This document shows positions 1 through 6,476 of a DNA stretch of 7,356 bases, in pieces. The notes under the pieces were generated by a model. It worked only from the letters and a program-made list of their open reading frames with translations, ran no database searches and was not told the DNA's origin. Made by a program: the position numbers and the translations under genes. The stretch covers positions 1-7,356 of the forward strand of contig DASTPP010000443.1 of NCBI GenBank assembly GCA_035762175.1. Reading direction: 5' to 3'. Every line of letters starts with the position of its first letter. Positions within the stretch are counted from its first letter, which is position 1. This DNA comes from DASTPP01 sp035762175. GTDB taxonomy: Bacteria; Myxococcota_A; Polyangia; Polyangiales; Polyangiaceae.

Positions 1-19
1 GACCGGCGGCCGCGCGCCC

Positions 20-895
20 TCACTTCGTCGCGACCCAGGCCCGCGCCTCGTCGAGCGAGGCGAACTGCGCGAAGTGCACCCCGCACTGGACCGACTCGAC
101 GCCGAGGTTCTTGACCACGAGGCGGGCCACGGCCGACGCCGGCGGCACGTCGGCCCAGGCGCGCAGGCCGTACCGCCAGCGCATTTGCTGCAGCCAGCTC
201 ACGATGACCGCCTGGGTCTCGGGCGGCGAGACGAGGGCCTCTTCGGTGTTCGAGACCCAACGGGCCGAGCCGCGCTCGCGCAAGAGCCCCTCGGCCAGCT
301 CGAGCGCCTCGCGGGTGGCCGACGGGGTCGGCAGGCCCCTCCAGACGCCGTAGCCCGCGCGCTCGCCGGGCAGCCAGTACACCTTGATGAGGTCTGTGTC
401 GGCATAGGGCTCGGGCCACATCGACCCCGGCGCCCCCGACCGGCGCCCGGAGCCCGCGCCCGGGTCGGTCGCCGCCTCGCAGGCGCGCCGCAGCTCGCCC
501 TCGAACGCTTGGCGGTCGGCGGCGAGGCGCACGCCCCCCGGCACCGCGAGATCGAGCATCGAGGCCATCATGGCCACGAGGCTCGCTTCGGGCCGGAACA
601 AGAGGTGCAGCTCGCCGAGCCAGGGCCCCTTGTCTCGGTACCATTGCACCAGCCGCCGCCGGAAGCCGGGCGAGCATGAGTTCACCTGCTCGAGATCGAG
701 AAACTGGCCGGGCCACGGCACCACGAGCCCGACCTCGCGCATGAGCACGGCGGCGGTGCTGTCGGCGCACGCCGAGCTGAGATCGCCCTCGAACGTGAAG
801 ACAAGCACGCCGGGGGCCGCCCGACGGTAGAGCGCGCGCCCCTTGTCTGATGACCAGAGGGGGCGGCCTCTGTCGGGGGGCTCAGACGTCAGCAT
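20..895 (-). CDS. Hypothetical protein with two STAS/SpoIIAA-like halves
   Basis: I do not recognise a named family member. The 291-residue product has no signal peptide or membrane segment, so it is probably cytoplasmic. Residues about 25-140 and 160-291 seem to be two copies of one fold. Each begins with a beta strand (GVLVFTFEGDL; LIKVYWLPGERAGYGVW), continues with an amphipathic helix, a region around a Pro (CSPGFRRRLVQWY; VSPPETQAVIVSWLQQM), a second strand, a Val/Ala-rich helix (SMLDLAV; VVKNLGV), and ends with an acidic 'AFEGEL' or 'SLDEARAWV' helix. This layout is typical of STAS or SpoIIAA-like domains, which mediate protein contacts in signalling. No conserved phosphorylatable Ser could be assigned. 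A Gly/Ser/Arg-rich linker (about 143-158) joins the halves. The ATG start lacks a visible Shine-Dalgarno, so a downstream start near residue 20-30 is possible. The gene is divergent from the starch genes. The reading frame is secure; the fold is inferred. Confidence 0.75.
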   Translation of the reverse strand: MLTSEPPDRGRPLWSSDKGRALYRRAAPGVLVFTFEGDLSSACADSTAAVLMREVGLVVPWPGQFLDLEQVNSCSPGFRRRLVQWYRDKGPWLGELHLLFRPEASLVAMMASMLDLAVPGGVRLAADRQAFEGELRRACEAATDPGAGSGRRSGAPGSMWPEPYADTDLIKVYWLPGERAGYGVWRGLPTPSATREALELAEGLLRERGSARWVSNTEEALVSPPETQAVIVSWLQQMRWRYGLRAWADVPPASAVARLVVKNLGVESVQCGVHFAQFASLDEARAWVATK

Positions 896-1048
896 GGCAC
901 AAAGACAGCACGGGCCGATCGGTCACGCCACGCCGGACGGCCCGGGCGCAGTGGCGCACTTCTTCGATGCCGACGTGGCGGCCCGCGTTGCGCATCGCGT
1001 CTCAAGGCGCGCGGGAACGCAGCGAACGAAGCCGGGAGGGCACCGCCG

Positions 1049-1108
1049 CCCCCGCGCGACGTCGCCGAACGCACCCCCGCGCGACGTCGCCGAACGCGCC
1101 CCCGCGCC
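1049..1108. repeat. 25-bp direct tandem repeat, about 2.4 copies
   Basis: The segment CCCCCGCGCGACGTCGCCGA starts at 1049. It recurs, with its following CGC, at 1074, exactly 25 bp later. A third partial copy (CCCCCGCGC) starts at 1099. The two complete units are nearly identical. The period is not a multiple of three, which argues against a coding origin. It lies upstream of the minus-strand gene. Confidence 0.7.
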
Positions 1109-1449
1109 TCCCGTGGCCACCGGGCGGGCCGGCGGGGCCTTCGCGGGCGGCCGGGCCGAGGAAGATTGCAATCAAACTAGAGTCGGGTTTGGCCCGAGGC
1201 GACGTGCGCGCAATCGTCGGGCGGCCGCGCCCCCTCGAGACGGCACGACGGTATCTTTATACGGCACGGCGGAATCCCGACGAAGCGCCCGGCGGAAGGC
1301 CTCCGCGGCCGGGCGGCGGGCCCGCCTGCAAATTTCGCCCGATACCGGCGAAGGTTCCGCCGCCATGGGGCGATATAAGGACAACGCCCCGAGCGAAGAA
1401 GCGAGGCGCGGCCCGTATCCTTCGTATCCGCCGAAGGGCGCGCTGTCCG

Positions 1450-1493
1450 ATTTTGCGCCAGTGACACTGGCCAATCGACCCATTTTGCGCCAG
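1450..1493. promoter_or_regulatory. Candidate operator: direct repeats around a 15-bp palindrome
   Basis: ATTTTGCGCCAG occurs at 1450-1461 and again at 1482-1493, a spacing of 32 bp, close to three helical turns. The first copy runs into the perfect interrupted palindrome GCCAGTG-A-CACTGGC at 1457-1471. Four-T tracts are rare in this GC-rich DNA. Direct repeats one face apart plus a dyad is the arrangement expected for a regulator binding cooperatively. It sits about 350 bp upstream of the isoamylase start. The regulator, and whether the site serves the isoamylase, are unknown. Confidence 0.4.
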
Positions 1494-1615
1494 CGGGCGC
1501 CCGCCCCCGGTGTCGTTCGGACGCGCCCCCCTCGCGGGTTGGCTTCGCGGTTCGCCCTCAAACGAAGCGAAAAGCCCTCGCGCGTCATCGCGCCGAGCCC
1601 GCCGCCGACGCGACG

Positions 1616-1639
1616 GTGCCGCGCCCGCGGGCGCGGCAC
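1616..1639. repeat. Perfect 24-bp palindrome
   Basis: The left arm GTGCCGCGCCCG (1616-1627) is followed directly by its exact reverse complement (1628-1639), with no spacer. It lies about 207 bp upstream of the isoamylase start. As DNA it could be an operator or cruciform. As RNA it would form a hairpin only by opening the central pairs. No T-run follows, so a terminator is unlikely. Confidence 0.7.
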
Positions 1640-1833
1640 GGCGATTGCCAAGGCGGCCGCCGAGGTCGCAGGGGCGACACGGTGGCGGGCCCCGCCCGGT
1701 CGCGGTAGAGCGATCGGCGGGCTGTGCCCCGTGCGCTCGGCGTTCCGCCGTGCGGCCTCCTCCACCGCTTTCGTACCGAGCCCGCCGCCGGGCGCGCGCC
1801 GCCTCGCGGGCGCCCCCGGCGCCCGGCCCCCAT

Positions 1834-1837
1834 GGAG
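1834..1837 (+). promoter_or_regulatory. Ribosome-binding site of the isoamylase gene
   Basis: GGAG lies 8 nt before the ATG at 1846 and fixes this start, which also places a signal peptide at the N-terminus. An ATG at 1832 begins a five-codon frame (M-E-L-T-P) whose TGA (1847-1849) overlaps the isoamylase ATG. Confidence 0.6.
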
Positions 1838-1845
1838 CTAACACC

Positions 1846-4176
1846 ATGAAGTCTACCCGCGCGCTCTCGCTCAACCTGCTGCTCGCCTGCCTGCTGCCCG
1901 CCTGTGCCGCGGCCGACGCGGGCGACGCCGACCTCTCGCAAGAGGCCAGCGACGCCACCGCCGCGGCCCTGCCCTTCGATCTGGGCGGGCGCTTCAACGA
2001 CGCCAAGACCGAGGTCACCTTCCGCGTGCGCTCGAACCGCGCCACGCGCGTCGAGGTCTGGGTCTACAACGCCGCCCTCAACGAGGCCGAGCGCGCCCGC
2101 TACGTGCTGCTGAACGAAGGCGGCGGCCGCTGGTCGGTGCGCGTGCCCGTCGCCGAGCTGCGCCAGAAGGGCGTCAGCGGCACGATCTTCTACGGCTTCC
2201 GCGCCTGGGGCCCCAACTGGGCCTTCGACCCCGCCTGGCAGCCGGGCTCGCAGGCGGGCTTCATCAGCGACGTCAACGGCCAGGGCGATCGCTTCAACCC
2301 GAACAAGCTGCTCTCCGACCCCTACGGCTTCGAGCTCAGCCACGACCCGACCAACCCTTCGAACACCGACGGCACGGTCTACGGCACCGGCCCGACGCAC
2401 CGCCTGAAGGACTCGGGCCGCCTCGCCCCGAAGAGCATCGTGCTCGAGACCGTGGGCGGCGACTTCGGCGTCAAGCCCTCGCGCCCCCTCAAGGACGACA
2501 TCATCTACGAGGTGCACGTGCGCGGCCTGACGCGGGCCGACCCCTCGGTGCCCGCGGCCGAGCGCGGGACCTACGCGGGCGCGGCGCGCAAGGCCGCGTA
2601 CCTGAAGTCGATCGGGGTGACGGCGGTCGAGCTCTTGCCGGTGCAGGAGACCGAGAACGACACCAACGATCTGGTCGCGAGCACCGCCGGCGACAACTAC
2701 TGGGGGTACATGACCCTCGCGTACTTCGCGCCCGACCGCCGCTACGCGGCCGACAAGTCGCCCGGCGGCCCGTCGCGCGAGTTCCGGCAGATGGTCAAGG
2801 CGTTTCACGACCAGGGCCTCAAGGTCTACGCCGACGTCGTCTACAACCACACCGCCGAGGGCGGCACCTGGGACGGCACGGGCCAGGTCACCTCGCTCTT
2901 GTCGCTGCGCGGCCTCGACAACGCGCACTACTACCAGCTCGCGAGCGACCCCAAGTTCTATTACGACAACACGGGCATCGGCGCGAACGTCAACGCGACC
3001 ACCGACATCGCCGTCGACCTCATCATCGACTCGCTCCGCTACTGGAAGGACGTCCTCGGCCTCGACGGCTTCCGCTTCGACCTCGCGTCGGTGCTCGGCA
3101 ACCGCTGCTTCGCCGGCTGCTTCGAATTCGACAAGTTCGACCCGAACAACGCCCTGAACCGCGCCGTGATCGAGCTGCCCTCGCGCCCCGAGGCCGGCGG
3201 CGCGGGCGCCGACCTCATCGCCGAGCCCTGGGCCATCGGGGCGGGCACCTACCGCGTCGGCGACTTCCCCAAGGGCTGGGCCGAGTGGAACGGCGCCTAC
3301 CGCGACACCGTGCGCCGCGACCAGAACGAGCTCGGCATCGCCCAGATCACGCCCGGCCAGCTCGCCGCCCGCTTCGCCGGCTCGAGCGACCTCTACGGCG
3401 ACGACGGCCGCAAGCCCTGGCACTCGGTCAACTTCGTCGTCGCCCACGACGGCTTCACGCTGCGCGACCTCTACGCGTACAACGGCAAGAACAACCTGCA
3501 GCCCTGGCCCTTCGGCCCGAGCGACGGCGGCGAAGACACCAACCACTCGTGGGACCAGGGCGGCAACCCCGCCGCGCAGCGGCAGGCGGCCCGCAACGGC
3601 CTCGCCCTGCTCATGCTCTCGTCGGGCGTACCGATGCTCACGGGCGGCGACGAGATGTACCGCACGCAGTTCGGCAACAACAACACGTACAACCTCGACT
3701 CCGACAAGAACTGGCTGAACTGGGGCGACGCGCAGGCCAACGCGACCTTCCTCGCCTTCGCCCGCCGGCTGATGAACTTCCGCAACGCGCACCCCGCCCT
3801 GCGCCCGGCGAACTTCTTCAACGGCTCGGTGGGCACGAGCGGCCTCAAAGACATCACCTGGCTGACCGCCGGCGGCTTCGAGGCGAACGGCGCCTACATG
3901 GACGACCCGAACAACCACTTCTTGGCCTTCCGCCTCGACGGCGCCCGCGCCAACGACCCCGCCGCCAGCATCTACGTGGCCTACAACGGCTGGTCGGGCC
4001 AGGTGAACGCGACCCTGCCCGCGCCCCGGCCGGGCAAGGCCTGGTACCGCGTCAGCGACACCGCGACCTGGATGGAGGGCCAGGGCAACTTCGTCGAGCC
4101 CGGCCAAGAGCAATTCCTCGGCGGCAACATTTACGGCCTCGCCGGTCGGTCGCTCTTGCTCCTCATCGAACGCTGA
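1846..4176 (+). CDS. iam: Secreted lipoprotein isoamylase (GH13 debranching enzyme)
   Basis: Predicted to hydrolyse alpha-1,6 branch points of glycogen or amylopectin (isoamylase, EC 3.2.1.68). The 776-residue product starts MKSTRALSLNLLLACLLPAC, a signal peptide with lipobox LPAC (Cys20), followed by an acidic Ala-rich tether (21-41). Residues about 42-200 are the isoamylase N-terminal/CBM48-type beta domain (VTFRVRSNRATRVEVWVYN; GYRAWGPNW-like GFRAWGPNW; DRFNPNKLLSDPY). The TIM barrel starts near 216 (DDIIYEVHVRGLT). GH13 motifs are intact: region I DVVYNH (330-335), nucleophile D412 in DGFRFDLASVLGN, acid/base E460 in DLIAEPWAIG, transition-state D535 in VAHDG. The 75-residue E-to-D spacing and many segments match, from memory, Pseudomonas amyloderamosa isoamylase, whose mature length is also about 750. 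A C-terminal beta domain fills roughly 665-776. GlgX and pullulanase are relatives, but the export signal and N-domain favour isoamylase. It lies upstream of an amylase gene. Confidence 0.93.
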   Translation: MKSTRALSLNLLLACLLPACAAADAGDADLSQEASDATAAALPFDLGGRFNDAKTEVTFRVRSNRATRVEVWVYNAALNEAERARYVLLNEGGGRWSVRVPVAELRQKGVSGTIFYGFRAWGPNWAFDPAWQPGSQAGFISDVNGQGDRFNPNKLLSDPYGFELSHDPTNPSNTDGTVYGTGPTHRLKDSGRLAPKSIVLETVGGDFGVKPSRPLKDDIIYEVHVRGLTRADPSVPAAERGTYAGAARKAAYLKSIGVTAVELLPVQETENDTNDLVASTAGDNYWGYMTLAYFAPDRRYAADKSPGGPSREFRQMVKAFHDQGLKVYADVVYNHTAEGGTWDGTGQVTSLLSLRGLDNAHYYQLASDPKFYYDNTGIGANVNATTDIAVDLIIDSLRYWKDVLGLDGFRFDLASVLGNRCFAGCFEFDKFDPNNALNRAVIELPSRPEAGGAGADLIAEPWAIGAGTYRVGDFPKGWAEWNGAYRDTVRRDQNELGIAQITPGQLAARFAGSSDLYGDDGRKPWHSVNFVVAHDGFTLRDLYAYNGKNNLQPWPFGPSDGGEDTNHSWDQGGNPAAQRQAARNGLALLMLSSGVPMLTGGDEMYRTQFGNNNTYNLDSDKNWLNWGDAQANATFLAFARRLMNFRNAHPALRPANFFNGSVGTSGLKDITWLTAGGFEANGAYMDDPNNHFLAFRLDGARANDPAASIYVAYNGWSGQVNATLPAPRPGKAWYRVSDTATWMEGQGNFVEPGQEQFLGGNIYGLAGRSLLLLIER

Positions 4177-4246
4177 GCTACGCAGCGCGTCATGCTCGGG
4201 CTGGCGGCCTCGCCGCCCACGAGCGCTCGGTAAAATTGACGAAACG

Positions 4247-4289
4247 ACGGGCGTACCGCCGCGCGGCCCGAGCGCGGCGGTGCGCCCGT
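4247..4289 (+). terminator. Strong intergenic hairpin (18-bp stem) between isoamylase and amylase genes
   Basis: ACGGGCGTACCGCCGCGC (4247-4264) pairs along its whole length with 4272-4289, with one G-U wobble, around the 7-nt loop GGCCCGA. It starts 70 nt after the isoamylase stop. No U-tract follows on the plus strand, so it is not a textbook intrinsic terminator. On the minus strand the trailing sequence would be CGTTTCGTCAATTTTAC, partly T-rich. Possible roles are termination or attenuation between the two genes, or 3'-end protection of the isoamylase message. The pairing is seen directly; the role is inferred. Confidence 0.55.
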
Positions 4290-4368
4290 GCGCGTTGCGA
4301 CCGGGGCGAGCCCGGCGCCCGCGTCGTCTGCAAAGCCCGACGCTCCGAACCTTGCCCCAGCCTCGCCC

Positions 4369-4377
4369 TAAGGAGGT
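4369..4377 (+). promoter_or_regulatory. Near-perfect Shine-Dalgarno of the amylase gene
   Basis: TAAGGAGGT matches the anti-Shine-Dalgarno end of 16S rRNA over nine bases and lies 5 nt before a GTG. It decides the start at 4383 despite the non-ATG codon and implies strong initiation, in contrast with the four-base site of the isoamylase. Confidence 0.85.
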
Positions 4378-4382
4378 ATCCC

Positions 4383-6134
4383 GTGATCCGACGACGTCGC
4401 CTGCTGCGTGCCCCTTCCGTGATCGCCCTCGCTTGCTTCGGCGCCGCCTGCGCCGGCGAGACCGCCCCGACCGGCGCCGACGACCTCGGCGTCGACGAGG
4501 CCGCCGCGACCGAGCAGAACGCGGCGAGCACGGCCATCCTGTTTCAAGGCTTCCACTGGAACTCCTGGCGCCACGGCGCCTGGTACGACCAGCTCGCCGC
4601 GCGCGCCGACGATCTGCGCGATCTCGGCGTCACGCACGTGTGGTTCCCCCCGCCGTCGGACTCGGGGGCGGTCGAGGGGTACCTGCCGCGGCGCCTGAAC
4701 GTGCTCGACTCGCGCTACGGCAGCGAGACGGCGCTGCGCGACGCGATCGGCGCGCTCTCGGCCCGGGGCATCAAGAGCGTCGCCGACGTGGTCATCAACC
4801 ACCGCGTGGGCAACCTCAACTTCGCCGACTTCAGCGACCCGGCCTGGGGCTGCGCCGCGGTCGTGTCGAACGACGAGTGGCCGGGCCGCTGCGGCGGCGC
4901 CGACTCGGGCGACGGCTTCGGGGCGGGGCGCGACATCGACCACGGGCAGGGTTTCGTGCAGAACGACATCCGGGCGTGGCTGACCGGCCGCCTGAAGGCC
5001 GTGGGCTTCACGGGCATTCGCTACGACTACGCCCGCGGCTTCGCCCCCGCCTACGCCAAGATCTACCACGACGCCTTCGCGCCCGACTTCTGCGTCGGCG
5101 AGACCTGGACCGACCTCGACTACAACAACGTCGACGCGCACCGGCAGATTCTCGTCAACTGGGTCGACGGCACGAGCGGCGCCTGCGCTTCGTTCGACTT
5201 TACGACCAAGGGCCTCTTGAACCGGGCCCTGTCCGCCGGCGAGTACTGGCGCCTGCGCGACGGCACCGGCAAGCCCGCGGGCGCCATCGGCTGGTGGGCG
5301 CAGAAGCAGGTCACCTTCGTCGACAACCACGACACCGGCCCGTCCGAGTCGTGCGCGAGCGGCCAGAACCACTGGCCCGTGCCCTGCGACAAGATCATGC
5401 CCGGCTACGCCTACATCTTGACCCACCCGGGCGTGCCCTCAATCTACTACCCCCACGTCTACGATTGGAACTTGCGCGCCCCCATCAAGGCGCTCGTCGA
5501 CGCGCGGCGCGCCGCCGGCCTCACCTCGACCTCGGCGGTCGCCATTCAGCGCGCCGAACAGAACCTTTACGCCGCCATCGTCACCGGGGCCACGGGCCAG
5601 GTCGCCGTCAAGATCGGCCCCAACGACTGGTCGCCCGGCGCCGGCTGGGCGCTCGCCACGAGCGGCCCCAGCTACGCCGTCTGGACGAAGGGCACGGGCG
5701 GCGGCACCGGCGGCGCGGGCGGCGCGGGCGGCACCGGGGGTTCGGGCGGCACGGGCGGCAGCGGCGGCACGGGCGGCACGGGCGGCACGGGCGGCGGGTG
5801 TACGGTCAGCGTGACCTTCCGCATTGCGAACGCGGGCACGGCCTTCGGCCAGGGGCTGCGCGTGGTCGGCGCCCCGGCGGCGCTCGGCGCGTGGTCGCCG
5901 GCGGCCGGCGCCGCGCTCGCAATTCAAGGCACCGGCGCCAACGCGCCCTGGACGGGCGCGGTGACGCTGCCGGCGGGCACGGCGATTCAATACAAATACG
6001 TCAAGCACAACGACCAAACCGGACAGACGGTCTGGGAGGGCAACCAGCCCACGGGCAGCGGCAACCGCGAGTTCACCACCTCGGCCGTCTGCGGCTCGGC
6101 GCAGACGCGCGACGACGGCAACTTCCGCTTCTGA
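4383..6134 (+). CDS. Secreted plant-type (GH13_6-like) alpha-amylase with CBM20
   Basis: Predicted endo-acting alpha-1,4-glucan hydrolase (EC 3.2.1.1) of 583 residues. The GTG start has a 9-base Shine-Dalgarno. The N-terminus (RRRR, hydrophobic segment, FGAAC at Cys23) is a signal peptide, probably lipoprotein type with a loose lipobox, followed by an acidic tether to about residue 48. The catalytic domain (about 50-436) reads like barley AMY1/AMY2: ILFQGFHWNSW, GVTHVWFPPPS, EGYLPRRL, DAHRQILVNWVDG, SFDFTTKGLLNRA, GYAYILTHPGVPSIYY, and the closing VAVKIG...YAVWTKG. GH13 motifs are complete: DVVINH (135-140), nucleophile D215 in GIRYDYARGF, acid/base E240 in GETW, D317 in FVDNHDTG. The D-to-E gap of 25 equals barley AMY2. 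A Gly/Thr/Ser linker (437-472) leads to a CBM20 (473-583) with LGAWSP, APWTG, IQYKYVK, VWEGNQ and GNREF; C473 and C570 may form a disulfide. It probably attacks granular starch outside the cell, together with the isoamylase. Confidence 0.93.
   Translation: MIRRRRLLRAPSVIALACFGAACAGETAPTGADDLGVDEAAATEQNAASTAILFQGFHWNSWRHGAWYDQLAARADDLRDLGVTHVWFPPPSDSGAVEGYLPRRLNVLDSRYGSETALRDAIGALSARGIKSVADVVINHRVGNLNFADFSDPAWGCAAVVSNDEWPGRCGGADSGDGFGAGRDIDHGQGFVQNDIRAWLTGRLKAVGFTGIRYDYARGFAPAYAKIYHDAFAPDFCVGETWTDLDYNNVDAHRQILVNWVDGTSGACASFDFTTKGLLNRALSAGEYWRLRDGTGKPAGAIGWWAQKQVTFVDNHDTGPSESCASGQNHWPVPCDKIMPGYAYILTHPGVPSIYYPHVYDWNLRAPIKALVDARRAAGLTSTSAVAIQRAEQNLYAAIVTGATGQVAVKIGPNDWSPGAGWALATSGPSYAVWTKGTGGGTGGAGGAGGTGGSGGTGGSGGTGGTGGTGGGCTVSVTFRIANAGTAFGQGLRVVGAPAALGAWSPAAGAALAIQGTGANAPWTGAVTLPAGTAIQYKYVKHNDQTGQTVWEGNQPTGSGNREFTTSAVCGSAQTRDDGNFRF
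5691..5798 (+). repeat. In-gene Gly-rich linker repeat
   Basis: Thirty-six codons coding only Gly, Thr, Ser and Ala, built mostly from GGCGGC-ACG-type 9-bp steps (Gly-Gly-Thr), with AGC, TCG and GCG variants replacing the third codon. All periods are multiples of three, so slippage would change linker length without breaking the frame. It joins the amylase barrel to the CBM20. Such linkers are common in myxobacterial exported proteins. Confidence 0.85.
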
Positions 6135-6173
6135 GCGGCCGCCGAAGGGGCCCCCCACGCACCCAGGCCGGCC

Positions 6174-6195
6174 CGGGGCCGGGTCTGAGGCCCCG
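6174..6195 (+). terminator. Possible terminator hairpin of the amylase gene
   Basis: CGGGGCC (6174-6180) pairs with GGCCCCG (6189-6195) around an 8-nt loop, 40 nt after the amylase stop. There is no U-tract, so its strength as a terminator is uncertain. It could equally be part of the general GC-rich folding of this region. Confidence 0.35.
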
Positions 6196-6240
6196 ATACC
6201 AGCGCTGCCTGATCGGCCAGGAAGCGGCCGAGCGCGGCGG

Positions 6241-6476
6241 GCTGCCCCGCACTGGAAGTACGGGGCAGCGAACGCGCGCGGAAACGGCTGTCCAAGCCCT
6301 GCCGGAGGCAGGGCTCCCGCGGAGCGAGGTGCCTTCGCACGCTCGCCGAGGGCCGGAGCCCGGGAGAGCCCGGCCCCCGGCGAGGGGGCGGGCTTTGCGG
6401 TTCGAATCGCGGTGAGGCCGCGCGGCACGAAGGGGCAAACGCTGCCCCCGAGTTCACTCGGGGGAAAGCGCCGCGC
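6241..6476 (+). ncRNA. Candidate structured RNA (HEARO/omega-RNA-like topology)
   Basis: At least five strong stem-loops follow each other: 6241-6269 (GCTGCCCCG/CGGGGCAGC, 11-nt loop); 6295-6315 (AGCCCTGCC-GGA-GGCAGGGCT); 6324-6346 (GCGAG-GTGC, CTTC loop, GCAC-G-CTCGC); 6368-6393 (10 bp with one bulged G, GGCGA loop); 6445-6464 (CCCCCGAG-TTCA-CTCGGGGG). The last is enclosed by 6420-6426/6470-6476 (GCGCGGC/GCCGCGC). Single-stranded-looking conserved-style segments lie between them: GGAAAC (6280-6285), CTCCCGCGG (6314-6322), the T-loop-like GGTTCGAATC (6399-6408) and GAAGGGGCAAAC (6429-6440). From memory, this order resembles HEARO/omega-RNAs of IscB elements. No IscB frame is present, so it would be a solo copy. 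Family assignment is tentative, and the exact ends and strand are inferred. Confidence 0.35.

Larger units (their letters stand above)
896..1845. other. Gene-free divergent intergenic region, ~950 bp
   Basis: Open frames cross this stretch on both strands, but their products are Arg/Ala/Pro-rich low-complexity sequence without a ribosome-binding site or family resemblance, as expected from stop-poor GC-rich DNA. The region separates the minus-strand STAS-like gene from the isoamylase and should hold both promoters. No convincing -35/-10 pair could be assigned. AT-richer islands stand out: 1161-1180 (including the 10-bp palindrome GATTGCAATC at 1164-1173), 1248-1260 (ATCTTTATAC), 1370-1380 (GATATAAGG) and 1449-1490. 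Small stem-loops include 1334-1352 (TTCGCC/GGCGAA), 1367-1390 (GGGGCG/CGCCCC) and 1419-1437 (CCTTCG/CGAAGG). The main repeats are listed separately. Confidence 0.6.

Noticed and set aside
843..1841. Plus-strand open frame of 332 codons through the intergenic region
   Set aside because: The product is Arg/Pro/Ala-rich low complexity without a ribosome-binding site or family resemblance. The absence of stops is explained by GC content.
1172..2045. Minus-strand open frames crossing the intergenic region into the isoamylase gene
   Set aside because: Same low-complexity Arg/Ala composition, and they overlap the clear signal-peptide coding start of the isoamylase.
1585..4113. Very long open frame antisense to the isoamylase gene
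   Set aside because: It is a mirror of the GC-rich codon pattern of the plus-strand gene. The product is a Val/Ala/Arg/Gly-rich sequence without recognisable domains.
4231..4264. Promoter starting with TTGACG at 4236
   Set aside because: No acceptable -10 element occurs 16-18 bp downstream, where the sequence is GC-rich and part of the hairpin.
4280..6415. 711-codon plus-strand frame over the amylase gene
   Set aside because: Arg/Pro/His-rich shadow of the amylase frame, which carries all GH13 and CBM20 motifs.
6391..6420. tRNA T-arm-like GGTTCGAATC
   Set aside because: If G6400-C6408 closes the loop, the next pair is G-G. No acceptor, D or anticodon arms fit upstream. It is more likely a T-loop-like piece of a larger RNA or chance.
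6361..6476. Resemblance to glycine or c-di-GMP riboswitch motifs (GGGAGAG..., GAAGGGGCAAAC)
   Set aside because: The closing CTCTCAGG-type segment of glycine switches and the GACGCAAAGCC segment of c-di-GMP-I switches are missing, and no suitable regulated gene follows directly.
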